64,000 nt of DNA from Adiantum capillus-veneris (Eukaryota > Streptophyta > Polypodiopsida > Polypodiales > Pteridaceae): positions 170,523,740 through 170,587,739 of the forward strand of contig CM043944.1 in NCBI GenBank assembly GCA_014529385.2. The letters are read 5' to 3'. Positions 9,445-20,046 of the stretch are shown piece after piece. How positions within the stretch are numbered: position 1 is the first letter of the stretch; the number at the start of each line of letters is the position of its first letter. Below the pieces are notes generated by a model that worked only from the letters and a program-made list of their open reading frames with translations, made no database searches and was not told the DNA's origin. Made by a program: the position numbers and the translations under genes.

Positions 9445-9880
9445 GCTCTGATATCATTGAGACTGACTGGCCACTTGAACAGGCGGTGAGAGCTGCAGCC
9501 ATGTCAGATCTAACTGAAAACAATATATAGACTTTACTTGAAATAACGCTGGAGTCAAGACAGTGTAGGGTGGAGTTCCCTTCTTAGACGCACTGCCGGC
9601 CTTTACTTCATAGGCACTTCATAAGCCCAGGGGGCCCCAATAGCATCCAAAGCAATCTGCTATTTACAACATGGCCTCGGCCAATAAACATTGCATGGAA
9701 CTGCAAATAAGCTTGCTTAACGAATTGCCATATCAGCAGGCCATCAGGTTGCCACATCATCTAGTCATGTCACCTGTCAGTACAGATTGCCACGTCAGCA
9801 GTCCCGAGATCTCTCGCTCTCTACTCAAGGGAGAGGCTCTCTGTGAGAGAGAGAGAGAATTTTTACCCTGAATTTGCTCA
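9445..9880 (-). mobile_element. LTR with primer-binding site, minus orientation
   Basis: GCTCTGATATCA (9445-9456) is the complement of a tRNA-iMet-type primer site (TGATATCAGAGC, one mismatch to TGGTATCAGAGC). A putative LTR begins two bases later: TGAGACTG at 9458 to TTGCTCA at 9880, about 423 bp with TGAG/CTCA ends. The partner LTR was not found, so the right boundary is tentative. Confidence 0.45.
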
Positions 9881-10070
9881 CCAGCTTATTTATTATTTTA
9901 AACACAAATCTTTTTCTACAACAACTGCCAACAACCAGGGAACATAATGGCATGCCTTGCTTTTTAAAATTTAGTAATTTGCTCTGTTTGCATTCGATGA
10001 AGAGAACATCATTGCTGTAAATATGGTCTGTGGTCGTCTTTCATTGACCTTGTGTTGATTTTTTGTCAAG

Positions 10071-10351
10071 GTAAGGGACATTACTACCAATGCTAATTGG
10101 AAGGGGGCATACCAGTATGAGATTCCAGTTTTAGCACGGGTTAATGAAGATGACTCAGAGGTTTGTAATCGTTAACATTTGTTCTTGCATGTGCACTTGA
10201 ATGTCTCTGATATCAAACTGTCTTCCTTTCACAGTATGTCTGATTTTTATTTTTATTTTTACTTGAATTGATTTAGACGGTGCTTCCACGGCTTTCTCCT
10301 CGACTTAGCATTGAGCTGGTCCAGAAGAAGCTTTCTGCAGCACTAAGCTAG
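10071..10351 (+). CDS. glutaredoxin-like protein (DUF836-type), last two exons
   Basis: Exon A is 10071-10160 (acceptor TTGTCAAG, donor GTTTGT, 30 codons) and encodes VRDITTNANWKGAYQYEIPV and onwards to NEDDSE. Exon B is 10277-10351 (acceptor GATTTAG, stop TAG at 10349-10351) and encodes TVLPRLSPRLSIELVQKKL and a short tail. Both are phase 0 and join in frame. Together they match the C-terminal half of plant glutaredoxin-like/DUF836 proteins: a YEIPVL cis-proline strand and a PRLSPRL motif. The N-terminal exon with the CxxC redox site is not in the adjacent sequence and may lie left of the window across a transposon-filled intron. A thioredoxin-fold redox role is inferred from the family. No frame damage is seen. 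Confidence 0.65.
10161..10276 (+). other. intron between the two glutaredoxin-like exons
   Basis: 116 bases, starting GTTTGTAATC and ending TGAATTGATTTAG, with a T-rich stretch before the acceptor. Confidence 0.6.
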
Positions 10352-10610
10352 TTGGTGAGTATCATTTTGCAAGGCCAGATACACGGCCCCAGGAACAAGG
10401 TGCAGCTTGATGTCTACTTCTGCAACACCCAACAGTTATCCTTGGAAGGGCAATATAAAGGTCATCCTGTGCAGGATAGTTCAAAGGCAACATCTGTTTG
10501 GATTTGAAAAGCTAGAGAAGAAGGGTATCTTTGAACACCATTACCAAAAGCTATCTTTGCGTTGAATGTTATTGCTCTTGTAGTAATGCTTGGTTGCGCA
10601 CATAGAGAGA
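10352..10610 (+). other. 3' flank of the glutaredoxin-like gene
   Basis: No frame. Probably the 3' untranslated region and terminator area, ending at a GA-rich target where a LINE tail is inserted (10611). Confidence 0.4.
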
Positions 10611-11656
10611 GAAATGAAATGAAATGAAATGTTATATTAACGTCTTCAAAAGGCCAAAATGACCTATGAGACCAATCAGTTACAAAATAGTGAATCTAAT
10701 ACCATGTCTGGGTACAAAAGAACTAGAAAAGAACTAGAAGTGGAACAAAATACTACTACTACAATCTAAAACTACATGGGTGTAGCAGCTGATACAATAG
10801 GTACCCGGTAAACTGGATGTAACAGTGTGTGAAACAAAGATGGAAGAAAAGGTGAGGATCCATCCTCATCTGCACTCTGGATGTCGAGAGAGTATGGCTC
10901 GAATCTTCTGTTGTAGTCTCCGTCGATGCTGTGTAGCTCCTCTCCTCAGTCGCGGTCGTCTGTATCTCTGTAGCTCCAATGCTCGGTCGATGAGAGTGCT
11001 AGTAGTGGTCGAATGAGTGTGGGACGAGCTCTGCAGTGGTGGCTGCTCCTCTGGCTGTCCCATATCTAGTGAAAAGAAATCTGTAATGTGTCTCTGGGAC
11101 TGCCTCTCTCTAGCTCTCCCCAGTAAAGTGTCTCTATACCTGTGTAACTCAAGTAGATATAGTCCAAGACATCTCTGATCCTCATAACTCATGACCCTAG
11201 ATAGAGGACCAAAACCCTCTCTGAATAAGCAGTGGAAACGCCCCCGTATCTCATAGAACACTGTGCAATGACATATGTAGTGCAACTCTGTCTCTGGCTC
11301 TCTCTGGCATAATCGGCATATCCTGCTGTCTGCTGGTATCCCTCTGAATCTACCAGTCTCAATCTCGAGCTGATGTGAGGATGTGCGTATCTGACCAATG
11401 GCACAACGCAAACCATGAGACATATGTGTGTCCATGTAGCTGGGTCGAATCACAAACCCATCTCCTGTGAGGTGGAGAAGATGCTCTCTATAGAAAGCCA
11501 TCTTCGTGCTCAACTCCTGAGGCGGCTCTATCCATGTCCTCCTGGTGTCGAGCTGGATCAGGTCCTGACGAATGAGTCTAGTGATCTCCACCCGTGTAAG
11601 AGACAGCGAGGGTGCCTGAAGAGAATACTGGAAAGGGGGCAACCTGTCCATGGTGA
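10611..11656 (-). mobile_element. CT-associated LINE, 5'-truncated copy
   Basis: The 3' end is at 10611, where the coding strand ends in ATTTC repeats. The 5' truncation is near 11656. Both flanks are GA repeat on + (AGAGAGA at 10604-10610; AGAGAGAGAG at 11657-11666), that is CT on the LINE's coding strand, consistent with a simple-repeat target duplication. The 3' region CTTTTGAAGACGTTAATATAA before the tail is shared with the copies at 23220, 28388 and 33503. Confidence 0.85.
10866..11651 (-). pseudogene. LINE ORF2 C-terminal domain (CCHC-type)
   Basis: 261 codons, unbroken to the stop, starting within ORF2 at MDRLPPFQYSL. It carries the C-terminal cysteine-histidine motif CRLCQREPETELHYICHC, as in zf-RVT-like tails of LINE ORF2 proteins, and a basic end (RPRLRRGATQHRRRLQQKI). 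It lacks endonuclease and RT because of 5' truncation. Compared with the 28786 copy, the C-terminus here is not cut by a stop, so it shows the natural end of ORF2. Confidence 0.75.
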
Positions 11657-11666
11657 AGAGAGAGAG

Positions 11667-13133
11667 AGTAGTGGGATGTAGTCAATTAAGTCACATGTTT
11701 GTATTCCATAGTTTTTCCATACATAAACCACATGGCACATGCAAAATGGTATGGAAGTGTGGAAAAAGTATGGTGCAGATCCCCGAGATATTATGTATGC
11801 GTCTAGTATATGGGACAATATAAACATGCTACTTGTGACAAATATTTAGTGTTTGCAGCACAAAACTTGACAGCCACTGCATCAAAAATTTTGCGCACAC
11901 ACATCACTCTGGCTATTGTCAAAGGTATATATAATGCTTTGGTTCATCTTGTAGATTAAGTATGGTAAATATGTAAGTATGTTTGGTTGTAGACATAATA
12001 GCATATGCATAATAACATGAGTAGGACAATCACTATGTTGTATCCCATTGCAACCCATCTTGCTCATGAATAGACTAAGTCAATCATGTGTGGATTGATT
12101 GGGTTTCGTAAGGTGCAGTAAAGAGTGCCTTGGAGACAGCATAGATTTAATATGAGTTGAGCCACTCTCCTCTAGGATCTGTCATCTCTCTATGTTTGAG
12201 CCTTGGTATCAAGTAGCTTGGTGCTTTCTATAACTTGCAAGTTGCTACAGAGGTTTTCAATATTCTAATTCACATCAGAATTAGTACATACACGAACAAT
12301 TCCCTTGTATCCCAGTGCAACTATTCTTGCCCATGTTGTATGTAGCCTACTATTTGTTAAGCGATCGTTAGGGCTAACAATAGCTGTGAGCACTTACCCA
12401 TTTATGTCGTCGTATGTACTTGTAGTCCTTTCTCTGATGTAAATAACAAGCCTCTCCCTTGTTTCAAGGACCCCACATGGTCCAACTTGTTCTTTACATG
12501 GGTCTTGGCATATTATTTCGTGCTCTTGCAATTGGTAAGCTTCTCTTCCTTTTGATGCTACAAGTTTTTCAAGTTGCTATCCAATGTAATTTGTTCTTTA
12601 ATTGAGTGTGATTCAATATTTCTCATTACATATAACAGAATAATCTGTTGTCAAGAATACTAGATTGAGGAGTTTAGGCAATCTAATGTGAATGTTGATC
12701 AAGTAAGTAGGATCCTATCATATTATTGCTTGATGCCACCAAATATTGCAATCTCTTTGATTGGTGCGCGCAGCAATAAAATTGTACAAAACCAGTAGCG
12801 CATGATTTTTTATGTTGATAAGGAACTTAAATCTAACAAGCTTTGCGTTGGTATAATAGAAACAGATTTTATACGTAAGACTCACATTGTAAATTTCAAA
12901 TAGGTAAGAAACATGTTGCAAAACGACACTAGAGCTAGCATAGGTCGAAACATATGTAGTCTCAAGCTCCACATTGAGTTCATATGTTTGCATACTTCAC
13001 CTCATCCTCGTAGAGATATGGAGATCCCTAACATTCTTTTTATGAAGATCAATTGAGTCATCATGATTTTTAGTTTCTTTGGGTATGTCGTCTATAGATT
13101 TTATGAATAAATGGTTGCTTGAGTAGACCCGTT

Positions 13134-13136
<3 letters not shown>
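11667..13136. other. 1.5 kb without a recognisable gene
   Basis: No ORF above about 90 codons and no recognised motif. A pair of diverged words, TGTATCCCATTGCAAC (near 12038) and TGTATCCCAGTGCAAC (near 12307), suggests an old duplication. AT-rich. Confidence 0.5.

Positions 13137-13178
<42 letters not shown>
13137..13178. repeat. (CT)21 at the 5' junction of a LINE
   Basis: Pure CT repeat ending exactly where LINE homology starts (ATTCAATCGTG at 13179). Confidence 0.95.
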
Positions 13179-13180
<2 letters not shown>

Positions 13181-13967
13181 TCAATCGTGTCATGTGTGAG
13201 GTCTATCTGAGACTTGGAGACAGTCTACTATGGTGCCTATCTTAAGGCAGGTGATCCTATGGAGCCTGGAAACTATTACAATTGGACACACATTGGCACA
13301 ATTGTATGCATCTATCCTTGAGCAACAGATGAGCAGAGAGTGAGGGCATACGAGCAGCGGGACATGCGGGTTTTAGGAGAGTCTTCTCCACTCTTGACCA
13401 TATTATGACACTCAAAGCCATCATTGAGGAGGGTAGGGCACATGGGAGACGGATTTATGGTAGCTTTATGGATTTTCGCAAAGCATTTAACATGATGCCC
13501 AGAGCCAAATTGATGCGTAGACTACAAGACATGGGAGTGTCCATTGAGTTGATTTGGGGGATCATGGCTCTATGCAAATCGTGGTGGGACATGTATGCAC
13601 TCCGGAGGGGATATCTGATTTAGTTCACTCCACTATTGGAGTGAAACAAGGCAATCCATTGTGTCCTACTCTATTTGGTATGTATATGTATATAGATGAG
13701 GTTTATTACATTGGCAGAGAGTGTGACATAGGTGCCCAACTGGTAGGGACATGCCATTGTTGTTATATGAAATTGTGTTGATCTCTAACTCACTAGAGGG
13801 TATGCAACAACATTTTGATGCATTACATAGTTTTGTGGAGGATAGTGGATTCTAAGAACCTTAGTAAAACCAAGGTTATGGTGTTTAACACAACACCGTA
13901 GCGGATCAGGAGATCAACACCTACATTCACTTGTAGGACGTTGTGGAGTACACAAATGCATACACTT
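13179..13967 (+). pseudogene. LINE ORF2 reverse transcriptase fragment
   Basis: Frames 13405-13623 and 13554-13781 give SFMDFRKAFNMMPRAKLMRR and STIGVKQGNPLCPTLFGMY, the palm motifs of a LINE RT. The YADD-equivalent segment near 13765 is destroyed by stops. It corresponds to 30700-29900 in the minus-strand copy. It is non-functional and ends at the chromovirus target site CACTT. Confidence 0.75.
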
Positions 13968-14090
13968 TGAAAGGGTGGTGGTAATGCGTGTGCTAGTTTC
14001 CACCCAACCATGCTATCTTATAGCCTTTCCCTAGCTTACACACTGTCCGGCCGTGCCAGTGGCCTTGCCCGCAGGACCCATGTCCTTACA
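13968..14090 (-). repeat. 3' LTR (123 bp) of the chromovirus
   Basis: Pairs with 19472-19598. Begins TGAAAGGGTGGTGGTAATGC and ends GTCCTTACA on +. The chromodomain frame reads into it without a stop until 14031. Confidence 0.88.
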
Positions 14091-14435
14091 TTTACCCCCC
14101 CCCCCCCCCCCCCCCCTTGGAGAATCGTTTTCGTCCTCGAAAACGAACGTAAGAAAAAGTTTCTTAAGTGCGGAGATATTCTCCCATGTAGAACCTTCTT
14201 CAAGTCTATCTAGCCATTTTACCAACACATATCGTCTGACATGGTGTCTGGTGCGAAGCTCATGAGAATCCAAAATCTTTTCGGACTCATGAGAAATGCT
14301 TGGCGGTTCGATAAGGTCAACTAACATGCGTGTGTCAATGACATTATCATTCTGTCCTCTCTGTTTTCGTAAACAACTAACATGAAAAACAGGATAAACT
14401 CGTGAGTGCTCTGGAAGAGCTAACTTATAGGCCAC
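14031..14435 (-). pseudogene. chromodomain at the pol C-terminus
   Basis: The frame begins in the post-integrase region (SRVYPVFHVSCLRK, the FHVSxLRK block) and runs into a chromodomain (EKILDSHELRTR, RRYVLVKWLDR, STWENISALK). It then passes through the G22 tract as a glycine run into the LTR. A chromodomain directs integration towards particular histone marks in chromoviruses. The aromatic-cage positions appear partly kept (Y, W, W). The normal stop before the purine tract is missing. Confidence 0.75.
14095..14116. repeat. C22 homopolymer at the polypurine tract
   Basis: On the element's coding strand this is G22 followed by TAAA and the 3' LTR, in the position of the polypurine tract. Confidence 0.85.
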
Positions 14436-15010
14436 TTGACCTATACCTTTGAGAATGGTAAACGATCCACAATAGCGTGGTGAAAGTTTAGCAAATTTTC
14501 TCGTCTTCAGACTTTTTAAATGCTCTGAAACTTTTACAAAAACCTTGTCTTCTTAGTCGAAAGTAGCAAGACGATGATGCTCATCTACGTACTTCTTATA
14601 TCGATCTTGAACTTGCTTAACATTATATCGAGCAACTCGAAGCATGTCAAAATGGTCTTGGAGAAAATCCTTCGCTTGTTGTATCTTCTCCTTAGCCAAC
14701 CCCATCGTAACGGGTGATCTAGGTTGAAATCCATATAAAAGCATAAATGGACTAAACTCTGTAGTCACATGCTTTGAACTATTATAAGCAAAATCCAATA
14801 TAGGTAAGTAGTCTTCCCAATTGGTTTGCTTCTTGCTAACGTATGCTCATAGTATATCCTCCAGCACTTGATTAACTCTTTCGGTTTGACCATCCATTTC
14901 TGGATGATCAGCCGTACTTAGATTAAGTTTAGTTTTCAACTTTTGAAACACAGCTCTCCAGAAGTAATTATCGAACTTTCGATCTCTGTCACTAATGATA
15001 CTAGCGGGAA

Positions 15011-15162
15011 GACCAAAGAGTTTATATATATGCTCTACAAATAGCTTTGCTAATTCCAGTGTCTTAACCGTAGTTTTAGTGGGAATGACCAAAGAGTTTA
15101 TATATATGCTCTACAAATAGTTGTGCTAATTCCGGTGTCTTAACCGTAGTTTTAGTGGGAAT
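15011..15162. repeat. 76-bp tandem duplication in integrase
   Basis: GACCAAAGAGTTTATATATA starts at 15011 and again at 15087. The copies differ at a few bases. 76 is not a multiple of three. Confidence 0.88.
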
Positions 15163-15233
15163 GAATCGACCCATCTTTGTGAAACGGTATACAATTACTC
15201 ATATGGCATCATGGCCACGATTTGTAGTAGGTA

Positions 15234-15400
15234 GTCCTACTACAAAATCCATACAGATACTCTCCCACTTACCGTCTTACAAATACCTGGATGACCAGCA
15301 TTGGATTACCTCTATGGATTTTGTAGTCCTACTACAAAATCCATAGAGATACTCTCCCACTTACCATCTTACGAATACTTGGATGACCAGCATTTGGACT
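15234..15400. repeat. 92-bp tandem duplication with a palindromic junction
   Basis: GTCCTACTACAAAATCCATA starts at 15234 and 15326. At the junction, 15310-15327 and 15331-15348 form a perfect 18-bp inverted repeat around CCT. Confidence 0.88.
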
Positions 15401-15640
15401 ATCGTGACACTCAAATAAGATTTGGCTCCTAGTGTCTGAGTCCTTTGACACACGTACTCTACCTTTGTGGAGTAAGTAGTCATTATCATTGAAAAAATTC
15501 TTCCACTACTTAAGCTCTTCCTGAGTAGGGGTGGAGCTTTGTGCGTTGGAGTTTTTATATGTGCGTGCAGAAACATATTGATATGGCTGTACAAAGACAT
15601 GTGAGTGTGAGGGATCCTTTTTTTAAAATTACACTCCACA

Positions 15641-16313
15641 CTTTAGCATATGATTATATGATTGATCTTGTGCACAGTTGCCACACAATGACTCCAAAAA
15701 TTCACTTTTTATTTCCGTGAAAACAAGTGAATTAATTTGAGGCATCCGACTTAGTGCATTCGCTACTAGATTATATTGCCCCTTGCGATATCATAGCCTA
15801 CAATTATAATCTTGAAGGATTTTTGCCCATCTATCTTTACGGTCCTTCGATCCGTTTGAGTAGTAAATCATTTGATACTCTCATAGTCAAAAACTACTTC
15901 AAACTTGGCACCATATAAATATTATCGTCACTTTCGTAAAGCGTAAATTATGGCGTAGAGCTCTCTCTCATAGACATAATAATTTTGTTGAGCTCTATCT
16001 AACTTTTTACTTTCAAAGGCTATAGGTCTTCTCTCCAAAAGAAGTACCGCGCCAATTGCTAAGTGGGTCAACGATTGCTAGGATGGGAGCATTGGCTAGC
16101 TACCTTGAGCTGTTCAAAATTGCGTTTTTGGGCTTCTTCCCAAGAAAAGGTCTTACCTTTTTCTTTAAGTTGATCCGTCATAGGAACAAAGATTTTGGCA
16201 TAATCACGGATATATTGTCGATAAAATCCAACTATGTCTAAAAATATTTGAAGCTCCTTAATCGTGTTGGGATGTGGCCATCTAAGAATGGCAGCGACCT
16301 TGTCAGTATCCAT
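15641..16313 (-). pseudogene. Ty3 RNase H and RT thumb
   Basis: The thumb frame 16068-16313 reads MDTDKVAAILRWPHP, FLDIVGFYRQYIRDYA, TFSWEEAQKRNFEQL. Downstream, translated pieces between 15950 and 16040 give RRPIAFESKKL and YYVYERELYAIIYALRKW, the conserved RNase H region. The segment between is interrupted by stops. Confidence 0.7.
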
Positions 16314-17344
16314 TTTGATGGCAGAACAAGAGTGAGGTAATGTATCTTTGTTTTAAAGAAATGGCACTTGCTTTGCTTAGCATACAGCGCATGAGCTCGT
16401 AGCTGTTCGAACACTAATTGTAAGTGTTCTATGTGTTCATCTTCACTTTTACTATAAATGAGAATGTCATCAAGGAAAACCACAATAGATTTTCCAAGAT
16501 AGGGACATAAGACACTATCCATGAGTGTCATAAATGTAGCTGGAGCATTGGTTAAACCAAAAAGGATAACCAAAATTTTAAAATGCCCGAACCGTGTCTT
16601 AAAGACAGTTTTGGAGATATCTTGCAAAAGGATACGCACCTGGTGGTATCTTGAACGAAGATCTATCTTTGTATAGTATCTTGCCCCATGGAGTTGATCA
16701 AACAACTCATCCACTCTTTGCAAAGGATACTTGTTCTTGATGGTTATGGCGTTTAATCCGCTATAATCTACGCACATGCGCATAGTACCATCTTTCTTTT
16801 TTACCAATAGAATTGGTGATGTCCAAGGCGAAGTGCTAGGTCTCATGAAACCACGGGCGAGGTAGTCAGCCAACTGACTCTCAACCTCCTTGGCTTCTTT
16901 AGCACTCATACAATAAGGTGGTTTATTCACCGGTTTAGTGCCTGGCAAGACATCTATGCCATGTTGTACATCACGTGTAGGGGGTAAATCCGGTGGTAAA
17001 TCACTTGAGAACACATTACTATACTCCGTGAGTAAGTGATTCAGGTTTTGCCGTGCAAAAGAAAGTAAACTAGAGTTATGCTTGGATGGAGAATCTTGTA
17101 ATTCTTGTAATGTTTGTTTTACAACAGTTGCACGTTGCTCTATAGAATTAAAATTGAGAGCACTTTGCTTGTTAGATTTGTTAACACTTTGCTTATCATT
17201 AGAATTCATTGCACTTTGAATACCCTTACTAGAATTCACCACACTTTGCTCTTGAGAATTCACAAGACTTGGAGACAAGCAGTAACACAAAAAGACTTCA
17301 TCTATTAAATCTGCTTTTTGCAAAATAAAAAACTCGTTGTACAT
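16238..17344 (-). pseudogene. Ty3 reverse transcriptase
   Basis: Long frame with all RT blocks in order: RGFMRPSTSPWTSPILLVKK, RMCVDYSGLNAITIKNKYPL, YYTKIDLRSRYHQVRI, TRFGHFKILVILFGLTNAPA and the catalytic VVFLDDILIYSKSEDEHIEH (F-L-D-D). Changes from the norm include LILFGL for MPFGL. The frame is lost after CHFFKTKIHYL, and the thumb is in another frame. The N-terminal 100 residues hold a Ser/Asn/Gln-rich linker. This is the best preserved part of the element. Confidence 0.85.
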
Positions 17345-17790
17345 ATAAGAGGTGAAGATGGTATATTTTTCTCACCAAGCAAAAGTACATGTTTACCATT
17401 GGCCATAAAGGATAAGAAGTTGTGTTCATAACTAGTGTGCAATGTGTTTCTTAAACCATGCAGCCACTCCTGTCCTAAAACTGCATTAGCACGGTCCATG
17501 TTCATAACTTGAAAGTCAAGGGTCATCGTATGATCTTGAACAACCGTGTCCCATACTTCTTTATCATTGCCAGACATTTGTTCGACCACATACTTGTGAG
17601 AGAAGGGAGTCTGTGTAGGCTTCAATTTCTTGACTAGCTTATAGTTCAGGAAGTTATGAGTTGCACCATTATCCACTAAAATAGGAACACGTTGTTCGTT
17701 AATAGTGTCATGCATGCGAATCAAATCATGGGGGCCAAAGGTGGGTTGCCACATTGAAGCAGGCACACAACACTTCTGCTTTTCTTCCAT
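17305..17790 (-). pseudogene. retropepsin-like protease
   Basis: PILVDNGATHNFLNYKLV is the active-site segment with D-N-G instead of D-S-G or D-T-G. LGQEWLHGL is the flap-distal L-G-x-x-W-L block. It lies between gag and RT as expected. The adjacent start of the RT frame overlaps it by 40 bases in a different frame. Confidence 0.78.
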
Positions 17791-17815
17791 ATGAAGAACC
17801 TCTACAGCATAATAT

Positions 17816-18744
17816 TTAGGAGATGAATCTAATGTGAGACATTGCGATCTCGTGATAGCTTAGGCTTCTTAGCCTCTTGTGGGCGTGGAGATGTAGATTG
17901 TCTCTTATTCCTCTTGGAACGTGTGGGACATCTACCTCGCCATTGGCTCTTAGCCACGCTGCTCTTAACAAAAGTATTCTTAGAGTAGGGAACATTTTCT
18001 TTCCTCTCTTGGTCATCATCATATATTTGGGCATGACTGATGGCTTCTTCCAAAGTTTTTGGATGTTGGGTCTTGACATGAAGACGATAGTCTTTGTCAA
18101 GATCCCTATTAAAACCCCGTACCTTTTGGAATTCATCTAGACCTTTTAGTTTAATATGATTTTTTGATACTTTGAAAGGTACTGTGTGAGAGATAGGCCA
18201 GACATGCGGCATGCATCCCATGCTAACTAATTCTTGTCTTCTTCATCTGAGTCCAAATACTCTTTGGAAAAAGAAGCTTGAACCGTAGCCCAAGAGGGAG
18301 GACGAGCATCTATTGGAAATGTCATCCACCACTTATAGGCCTTGCCTTTAAGAGATAGATTTGTTTCCACAGCCGTCTTTATATTCAGGGTGTGTCTCAA
18401 TCTATGAATACCACTCCATTTGTGTAGGAACGTTGACCGCATCCTTGTTGCGATCAGGCTCTTCCCCAACTTGTGGCTCCTTGAGCCGTCTGTGAATTCA
18501 TAAATTTCACAAGTAGCTCCGTAAGACTTGTAACATTTGCATTGAGTGCAGAGAAGTTGCGTTCAAGTATGCTTTGGCGATTTTTCAAAGTCTTGAAAGC
18601 AGCCATATCTACAAGGCTATGATCTCCTAGATCATCATCGTCATGCATATTAGTGTCAGCACCAATGGTGCCCTGATTTTGATCTACGTGCTCAAAATTA
18701 AAAGTGTGTGTAGATGGGATATCCTCACTAGCCATGGTAAACAC
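17816..18744 (-). pseudogene. gag of the chromovirus
   Basis: Start near 18735-18744 (MASEDIPSTHTFNFEHVDQN). The N-terminal part contains a heptad-like segment (FKTLKNRQSILERNFSALNA), then 18227-18469 with LSLKGKAYKWWMTFPIDARP (capsid), then 17829-18221 with a basic C-terminus (KSQWRGRCPTRSKRNKRQ). No intact CCHC knuckle is visible. Two frame breaks, at about 18460 and 18225. Confidence 0.7.
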
Positions 18745-19458
18745 ACACTAATGTAAAGAGAGAAAAAAAAACGTCAACTTGTACCTTGTGAAATTGAAGT
18801 CTTGGTGTTTTGTATGCTCCGTGATTTGCGTTGCATGCAAACCTCGCCTTGCGAGAATTGTAACGCTTCACGTGTCATTCGTTGTAAGAACACCTTTGTT
18901 GATTCTTCACAAAAACTCGTCGTTTTTGTGAAGGCTTTTGTTCACTTTGAAGCTACCTCCTTCAGGAACAAAGAACTTTTGGAGGAAACTTGATTTCCTC
19001 TAAGAAGTGAAAAGGAAGGGTGAAACTACTTCCTTGAAGTTTGAAGCTTTCCCTTTCCTTTTAGTTTTCTTTTCAACACAAGTATGCTATTTTTCCTTGT
19101 TATACACAACAAGGGTCAATATCTTGATGGTAAAGTGTTGGTCTCTTATCCTCATGGATTGGGTTCAACCCTCCTTCATGCAAGAGTTGAGCGGGCCTTC
19201 CTACTCGCGCAGCCAACGGCGCCAACAGAAGCTTTCGGAGCCTCGGTGTCATAGAGTTGTTGGTCAAGTTTGCCTTGGTCATCCGCTGTGGGTGGGGCGG
19301 TCGCAGACGGCTGTCGTTGTTTCTCTACGCGCGCTGTGCACGAGAAACTATGTCTGTCTTCTTTTTGTTGCACAACGGAGATGTCATGTCTACAGAACGT
19401 GGGAGAGAAGTAGCGCGTCGCATGCACATGCACCCCACTTTTTCCCTTCCCAAAAATA
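18745..19458 (-). other. leader of the chromovirus
   Basis: 714 bases between primer site and gag with only chance frames. Contains GATTGGGTTCAACCCTCC near 19157, resembling a pol III B box, with a weak A box upstream. Confidence 0.5.
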
Positions 19459-19471
19459 GCTCGGATACCAG

Positions 19472-19598
19472 TGAATGGGCGGTGGTAATGCATGTGCTAG
19501 TCTCCACCCAATCGTGCTATCTTATAGCCTGTCCCTAGCGCACACACTGTCCGACCCCGTGTCGATGGCCTTGCCCGTAGGACCCATGTCCTTACACA
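19472..19598 (-). repeat. 5' LTR (127 bp) of the chromovirus
   Basis: Begins TGAATGGGCGGTGGTAATGC, one base from the primer-site complement at 19459-19470, and ends GTCCTTACA before the target duplicate CATTT. Confidence 0.88.
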
Positions 19599-19718
19599 TT
19601 TATCTTGGCGTAGTCTTCATTGGCCAAATTTTTCTTTGAAGAGAGCTGCAGAGACGAGGCTAACCAGAGCGTATGCGGCCTTGGGAGGATCGAGAGAATG
19701 TGTTTGCAGGTTCTATTT

Positions 19719-20046
19719 TATAAGTATTTATGGCGGATAATGAAAAGAGTCGTTCATAATTAAATGATTATAAATAACTCGAGAAAGATAACCAAATACA
19801 AATACAAAATAAATACTTGATTCATACTTGAACTTTGTACAAAAGTGCTTTTATATAGAGCTACATAGGCCACACAATAACAATATTGTCATATGGTTAT
19901 ACATGTAGACTGACACACGGTAGGCAACACAACGCACACATATAGTTTGACACATGGAGAGCGGTCACACATGGGAGTTGTTATAAAGCTTTTAGGTAGA
20001 AGAGATTGTTCACACAAGAGATGCAACAAAAGCTTGCATCGTAACA
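19719..20046 (-). repeat. 3' LTR of the small LTR element
   Basis: Aligns end to end with 21570-21896 (shared ACTCGAGAAAGATAACCAAA, GATGCAACAAAAGC). Confidence 0.85.

Larger units (their letters stand above)
14553..15640 (-). pseudogene. Ty3 integrase, broken
   Basis: Pieces on the minus strand: an HDSPNAGHPS zinc-binding block near 15395-15425; core 14847-15092 with LPASIISDRDRKF (second catalytic Asp) and HPEMDGQTERVNQ (catalytic Glu region); and 14553-14798 with DFAYNSSKHVTTEFSPFMLL. Two tandem duplications (15011-15162 and 15234-15400) break the core between zinc finger and catalytic domain. Order and motifs fit Ty3 integrase. It would insert the element's cDNA. Confidence 0.78.
13968..19598 (-). 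mobile_element. chromodomain Ty3 retrotransposon with very short LTRs
   Basis: 5631 bp, minus orientation, inserted in the LINE with target duplication CACTT (13963-13967) / CATTT (19599-19603). LTRs are 13968-14090 (123 bp) and 19472-19598 (127 bp), both TGAA...CCCATGTCCTTACA and roughly 88% alike. The primer site complement GCTCGGATACCA is at 19459-19470. The 3' purine tract is a run of 22 C on + (14095-14116). Gene order on the minus strand is gag, protease, RT, RNase H, integrase, chromodomain, all with frame breaks. Confidence 0.9.

Noticed and set aside
19113-19175. tRNA-like stretch with TGGTAAAGTG and GGGTTCAACCC
   Set aside because: No acceptor stem or anticodon arm can be drawn; at most a SINE head or chance B box in the chromovirus leader.
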